64,000 nucleotides of DNA from Sphingosinicella sp. CPCC 101087 (GTDB taxonomy: Bacteria; Pseudomonadota; Alphaproteobacteria; Sphingomonadales; Sphingomonadaceae), in contig NZ_SBFF01000003.1 of the NCBI RefSeq assembly GCF_004151485.1, positions 186,001 to 250,000 of the forward strand. The letters are read 5' to 3'. Shown piece after piece: positions 60,661 to 64,000 of the stretch. A model generated the notes under the pieces. The model was not told the origin of the DNA and did no database searches. It was given only the letters and a program-made list of their open reading frames with translations. Position numbers and translations under genes: made by a program. Positions within the stretch are counted from its first letter, which is position 1; each line of letters opens with the position of its first letter.

Positions 60661-61200
60661 ATGAACATCGAACTCATCCCCATCGGCGACAATCCGCCGG
60701 AAAGCCTCAACGTCGTCATCGAGGTCCCGGTCGGCGGCGAGCCCGTGAAATATGAGTTCGACAAGAAGTCAGGCGCGCTCTTCGTCGATCGCATCCTTCA
60801 CACGCCGATGCGCTATCCGGCCAATTACGGCTTCATCCCGCACACCCTGTCGCCCGATGGTGATCCCCTCGATGCGCTTGTCGTCGCTCGTTCGCCCTTC
60901 ATTCCCGGCTCGGTGGTGCGGGCTCGGCCGATCGCCGTCCTCTTCCTCGAGGACGAGGCCGGCGGCGACGAGAAACTGCTGACCGTGCCCGTCGACACGA
61001 CTTTTCCTTATTACTCCAATGTGGGTGAGGGGAAGGACCTGCCCGAGATCGTGATGCGGCAGATCGAGCATTTCTTCACCCACTACAAGGATCTGGAGAC
61101 CGAGAAGTGGGTCCGGGTCGGTCATTGGGACGGGGCCGACGTGGCGCGCCGAATCGTTCTCGAGGCTATCGAGAGGGCGCGCGCCGCCGCCGCCGCCTGA
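60661..61200 (+). CDS. ppa: Inorganic pyrophosphatase (family I)
   Basis: 179 residues. The family signature is DGDPLDALVV with the metal-binding aspartates, preceded by YPANYGFIPHT and followed by EDEAGGDEKLLTVPVD and the FFTHYKDLE segment. It hydrolyses pyrophosphate and so pulls biosynthetic reactions forward. Length and motifs are normal. Confidence 0.98.
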   Translation: MNIELIPIGDNPPESLNVVIEVPVGGEPVKYEFDKKSGALFVDRILHTPMRYPANYGFIPHTLSPDGDPLDALVVARSPFIPGSVVRARPIAVLFLEDEAGGDEKLLTVPVDTTFPYYSNVGEGKDLPEIVMRQIEHFFTHYKDLETEKWVRVGHWDGADVARRIVLEAIERARAAAAA

Positions 61201-61296
61201 TCGCCCGTCTGGCGGGTCATGCGGGCGCCACCGATTGTCACACTTTTGCAATCGCGCACGCACAAGCTGCAGGCTGACCTTATGCAGGAGGCGGCC

Positions 61297-61386
61297 ATGC
61301 ACTCGGCGTCCAACCCCGCACAGTCGCGCGGCGACTGGCAGTTCTTCGCCCGACTCATCGCCTGGGCGACTCGCTACAATCGCTGA
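61297..61386 (+). CDS. Candidate 29-residue small protein
   Basis: An ATG at 61297 is preceded by AGGAGG with 6 bases of spacing, an unusually good ribosome site for this window, and opens a frame of 29 residues (MHSASNPAQSRGDWQFFARL and on) that ends at TGA 61384-61386. The C-terminal half (WQFFARLIAWATRYNR) would form an amphipathic helix with aromatic residues. No family known to me. It lies 96 bases after ppa in an otherwise empty region. Confidence 0.5.
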   Translation: MHSASNPAQSRGDWQFFARLIAWATRYNR

Positions 61387-61545
61387 CGTGGCGGGCGGCC
61401 CTGGCCACGGTTCGTCGGCTGGCGGCGGCGGCCGGTCGCGAATCCCGCGCGGGACGACCTTTTCGTCATGCCCCGGTCAAGCGCGCGCAATGAAATGCAG
61501 TTAGAGTGCAGCTATCGTTTCTCGATCGGGAAGGAGGACGGCAAC

Positions 61546-61737
61546 ATGTTCAGGATGGACGATCACGAGCATCATCGAGAACGGGTCCGTGCTGAGCTGG
61601 ACCTGGCCTATCGGGCGGTAAGCCCGGCTGCGGCCGACGCGCATCTGCGCCTTTCGGCCCTGCACATGCGCCGCCTTGCCGAACTTGGGCACGTCAGCGT
61701 AACCGACGAGCCGACACCCCTCGGCACCACCCATTAG
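61546..61737 (+). CDS. Small helical protein of unknown function (63 residues)
   Basis: 63 residues from the ATG at 61546, preceded by GGAGG with 8-base spacing. His-rich start (MFRMDDHEHHRERVRAELDL) followed by two helices (YRAVSPAAADAHLRLSALHMRRLAEL). It looks like a soluble helical hairpin. I do not recognise it; a longer frame upstream lacks a ribosome site. Confidence 0.6.
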   Translation: MFRMDDHEHHRERVRAELDLAYRAVSPAAADAHLRLSALHMRRLAELGHVSVTDEPTPLGTTH

Positions 61738-61749
61738 CCGTGATCAGCG

Positions 61750-61769
61750 GCCGCCTCCGTTGGAGCGGC
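61750..61769 (+). terminator. Probable terminator of the 63-residue protein gene
   Basis: GCCGC(C)TCC pairs with GGAGCGGC (one bulged C) around a 3-base loop, 12 bases after the stop; a moderately T-rich TACTAGGCTTCTT follows. Confidence 0.45.
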
Positions 61770-61948
61770 TACTAGGCTTCTTGCAGCACTTCTAGGCGCA
61801 CTCCGCGTTTGGCCGATCGAGCGCGTGGCGATACCGGAACTGGACTCGCCCGCTCCCTTGCTCCACGTTCTTGGCGGCCGGTCCAGGGGCTGGGATTGCT
61901 TGTGGCCGAATGGCTCGGGGGCGCGATCCCGGCCCCGAATGGCTCCAC

Positions 61949-63715
61949 TCAGCTTTCGCTTTCCTCGCTGATGAAGCGCCTTATCCGTTCTTCCAAGACC
62001 GGCAACGGCACCGATCCGAGCTCCAGGATGGCGTCGTGGAAACGCCGTTGGTCGAACTTCTCGCCGAGCCTTTGCTCCGCCTCGGCGCGCAGGCGCCGGA
62101 TCTGCAGCTCGCCAAGCTTGTAGGCGACCGCCTGTCCCGGCCAGGAAATGTATCGGTCGATCTCGTTGACGATCTCGAGCTGCGACAAAGCCGTATTCTC
62201 GCTGAGATAGTCGATCGCCTGTTCGCGGCTCCACCCATAAGCGTGGATTCCGGTGTCGATCACCAGCCGCGCCGCACGCCACATTTCATAGGAGAGCCGG
62301 CCGAAATCCTCGTAGGGCGTCTCGTAGATTCCCATCTGCGTGCCCAGCCACTCGACATAGAGGCCCCAGCCTTCGCCATAGCCCGAGAAATAGGTCTGTT
62401 GACGAAATTCGGGGCGATCGGGTCCTTCCAGCGCCAGCGCCGCCTGGAAGCTGTGGCCTGGCGTGCATTCGTGCACCGCGAGCGCCGGCAGCGTGTAGAG
62501 CGGGCGCTGCGGCAGGTCGTACGTGTTGAACAGGCAGTTCTCCAGGCCGCCGCGGCCGCTGGTATAGATTGGCGCGATCTCCGCAGGCACCGGCACTATG
62601 CCGTGGCGGTAGCGCGGCAGCGTGCCGATCGTCTCGCCGAGCTGGCCGTCCGCTTTCTTGACCACATAGGCGGCGGCGGCGAGCAGTTCGCGCGGCGTCT
62701 TCGCGTAGAATTGCGGGTCGGTGCGCAGGAACTGGATGAATTCGGCCAGGGTGCCGTCGAATCCGGCGCGCTCCCGCGTCTGCTCCATCTCTGCGCGGAT
62801 CCGCGCCACCTCGCGAAGGCCGATATCGTGGATCTCGCGCGGCGTGATGTCGAGCGTCGTATATTGGCGGATCATTGCCTGGTAATAAGCGTCGCCGTCC
62901 GGCATCTCGGTTGCGGCCAGGCTCGTGCGCGCCTGTGGCAGATACTCCTCACGGAACATGGTCAGCAGCCGCTGATAGGCCGGCGCCGCCGCCTCCCGAA
63001 TCGCCGCCATGCCTTGGGCGCGAAGCCGCGCCTGCTCTTCGGCCGGGATGCTGGCCGGCATGGTTCGAAACGGTGCATAGAGCGGATTCGTCTCGTCCGC
63101 CGCGATGAACGGCTCCATCGTCGCGTCGCGGCCGGCAAGGGTCGCCCGCGGCACCGAGAAGCCGCGCGCGAGCCCGGCGCGCATGTTCGTCATATGCTCG
63201 CCGAAATAGCGCGGGATGTCGCGCAATCGACCGATGTAGCGACCATATTCCTCGGCATTGGTGAAGCTGCCGCGAGGCGCCAGCCCGGCCCAGAAGAAGC
63301 TGTCGGACGTGAATGGCGCTTCGTAGGTGCGGTATCGCACATCGTCCGCCAGTCCCTCGATCGAGGCGCGGAACACCGCGGCATTGATCCTTTCCTCTGG
63401 CGACAGTTCCTCGGTCTTTATGGCGTCGAGCTCCGCCAGAGCGCGTTCCCAATAGGCCAGCCGCGCCTGCTGCGCCTCCGCATTCACCCGCGGCAGATGG
63501 TCGGCGGCCGCGCCGGCGCCGTGCCCTTCGGTCCGGCCGAACTCGGCCTGCCGCCATTGCCATTCGGCTTCGTAGAGGCGGCGCAGCCGCTCGTCCGCCG
63601 ATCCGCTCTCGCCTTGGAGGGCCTGCTGTTGCCCCCCGGTCGGCGACTGAATGGCCGAGGCGGCGGCCGGCGCGAGGCAGGCCATCAAAGCGGCGGCGAG
63701 GGTGGCGCGTTTCAT
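61949..63715 (-). CDS. Secreted DUF885 family hydrolase (putative metallopeptidase)
   Basis: 588 residues from the ATG at 63715, followed by a signal peptide (ATLAAALMACLAPAAASA). The DUF885 hallmark HECTPGHSFQ lies at residues 415-424, an H-E-x-x-x-G-H motif that resembles a gluzincin zinc site, with a further acidic helix after it (YGEGWGLYVEWLG). Members are regarded as M3-like peptidases but mostly untested. A promoter candidate lies just upstream at 63766-63793. Confidence 0.9.
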   Translation of the reverse strand: MKRATLAAALMACLAPAAASAIQSPTGGQQQALQGESGSADERLRRLYEAEWQWRQAEFGRTEGHGAGAAADHLPRVNAEAQQARLAYWERALAELDAIKTEELSPEERINAAVFRASIEGLADDVRYRTYEAPFTSDSFFWAGLAPRGSFTNAEEYGRYIGRLRDIPRYFGEHMTNMRAGLARGFSVPRATLAGRDATMEPFIAADETNPLYAPFRTMPASIPAEEQARLRAQGMAAIREAAAPAYQRLLTMFREEYLPQARTSLAATEMPDGDAYYQAMIRQYTTLDITPREIHDIGLREVARIRAEMEQTRERAGFDGTLAEFIQFLRTDPQFYAKTPRELLAAAAYVVKKADGQLGETIGTLPRYRHGIVPVPAEIAPIYTSGRGGLENCLFNTYDLPQRPLYTLPALAVHECTPGHSFQAALALEGPDRPEFRQQTYFSGYGEGWGLYVEWLGTQMGIYETPYEDFGRLSYEMWRAARLVIDTGIHAYGWSREQAIDYLSENTALSQLEIVNEIDRYISWPGQAVAYKLGELQIRRLRAEAEQRLGEKFDQRRFHDAILELGSVPLPVLEERIRRFISEESES

Positions 63716-63765
63716 CGGTGCTCCTTCGAAGGGGGCTGGATCGCGGATCGATTGCCGCGAGGCGA

Positions 63766-63793
63766 ACGATAAATCGTATACCGGCAGCGTCAA
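63766..63793 (-). promoter_or_regulatory. Candidate promoter of the DUF885 gene
   Basis: On the minus strand TTGACG (63793-63788), 16 bases, TATCGT (63771-63766), about 50 bases before the start codon. The -10 lies in the palindrome ACGATAAATCGT (63766-63777), which could be an operator. Confidence 0.45.
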
Positions 63794-63927
63794 TGGCGCG
63801 GGGCCGAGGGGTAAACATTCCTCGGTGCGACGTGCCGACCTGCCGCCTTTCGGATCCCCGCGCCCGGTTGGCCTCGCGCGCCCGCGCCGCTAGGGCGTCG
63901 CCGACCGACCAGTACAGGCAGCTTCCC

Positions 63928-64000
63928 ATGTTCCGTTCGATCGCCGCTACCTTATCGCTTCTCGCTTGCGCCGGGTCCGGCTGGGCCCAGGCACCCGCCG
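63928..64000 (+). CDS. Start of an exported protein (cut by the window edge)
   Basis: The ATG at 63928 opens MFRSIAATLSLLACAGSGWA followed by QAPA, a signal peptide; LLAC could be a lipobox, or cleavage could follow GWAQA. Only 24 residues are visible, so the product cannot be named. Confidence 0.6.
   Translation, partial: MFRSIAATLSLLACAGSGWAQAPA

Overview
The window reads as chromosomal DNA of a high-GC alphaproteobacterium, most likely a member of the Sphingomonadales. Reasons: a complete alphaproteobacterial dcw cluster, a class I lysyl-tRNA synthetase, the short PurS/PurQ-dependent type of PurL, the plsX-fabH-ihfA-merR order, a fused PabB-PabC and sphingomonad-style palindromic intergenic repeats. 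This placement is inferred from gene content and not from a database search. I see no rRNA, tRNA, CRISPR array, insertion sequence or prophage; most of the window is dense housekeeping DNA.

Layout. 1-5.2 kb: the end of bamB, der, an orphan Hpt protein, then on the minus strand a DUF418 membrane protein, an iodotyrosine-deiodinase-like nitroreductase, bacterioferritin and a 56-residue bacterioferritin-associated ferredoxin. 5.3-8.8 kb: purL, a small MliC-like lipoprotein and a small membrane-anchored protein. 9.3-27.9 kb: mraZ-rsmH-ftsL-ftsI-murE-murF-mraY-murD-ftsW-murG-murC-murB-ddl-ftsQ-ftsA-ftsZ, nearly all joined by 1-8 base stop/start overlaps and ending in a strong hairpin. The leader of this cluster carries a perfect DnaA box. 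28-35.7 kb: a TPR/SPOR protein, dgt, a Rossmann-fold protein, then the most distinctive accessory block: a PqqD-HprK fusion kinase translationally coupled to a nucleotidyltransferase, followed by a bacterial voltage-gated sodium channel, a two-armed palindromic repeat and a Tat-exported Gly/Asn-rich small protein. 36-41.3 kb: argS, a SPOR protein, nagZ, a GNAT acetyltransferase and an exported protein of unknown function. 41.3-50.8 kb: pabBC, sdaA, a phosphate transporter next to a Nudix-DUF47 fusion, an S9 peptidase, a lipoprotein-type methyltransferase, a metallo-beta-lactamase-fold hydrolase and a MAPEG protein. 51-54.2 kb: rpmF-plsX-fabH-ihfA-merR. 54.2-64 kb: a SixA-like phosphatase, a DinG/XPD-like helicase, lysS, an orphan ParA, a small winged-helix-like protein, ppa, two small proteins, a DUF885 hydrolase and the first codons of an exported protein.

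How the parts fit. The dcw cluster makes the muropeptide precursor (MurB to MurG, MraY, Ddl) and the divisome core (FtsL, I, W, Q, A, Z); two SPOR proteins and NagZ nearby act on septal peptidoglycan and its recycling. rpmF-plsX-fabH-ihfA is the usual ribosome/fatty-acid initiation module. The block at 31.8-35.7 kb is the best candidate for an undescribed system: a peptide-recognition (PqqD) plus kinase (HprK) protein, a nucleotidyltransferase and a possible exported peptide substrate.
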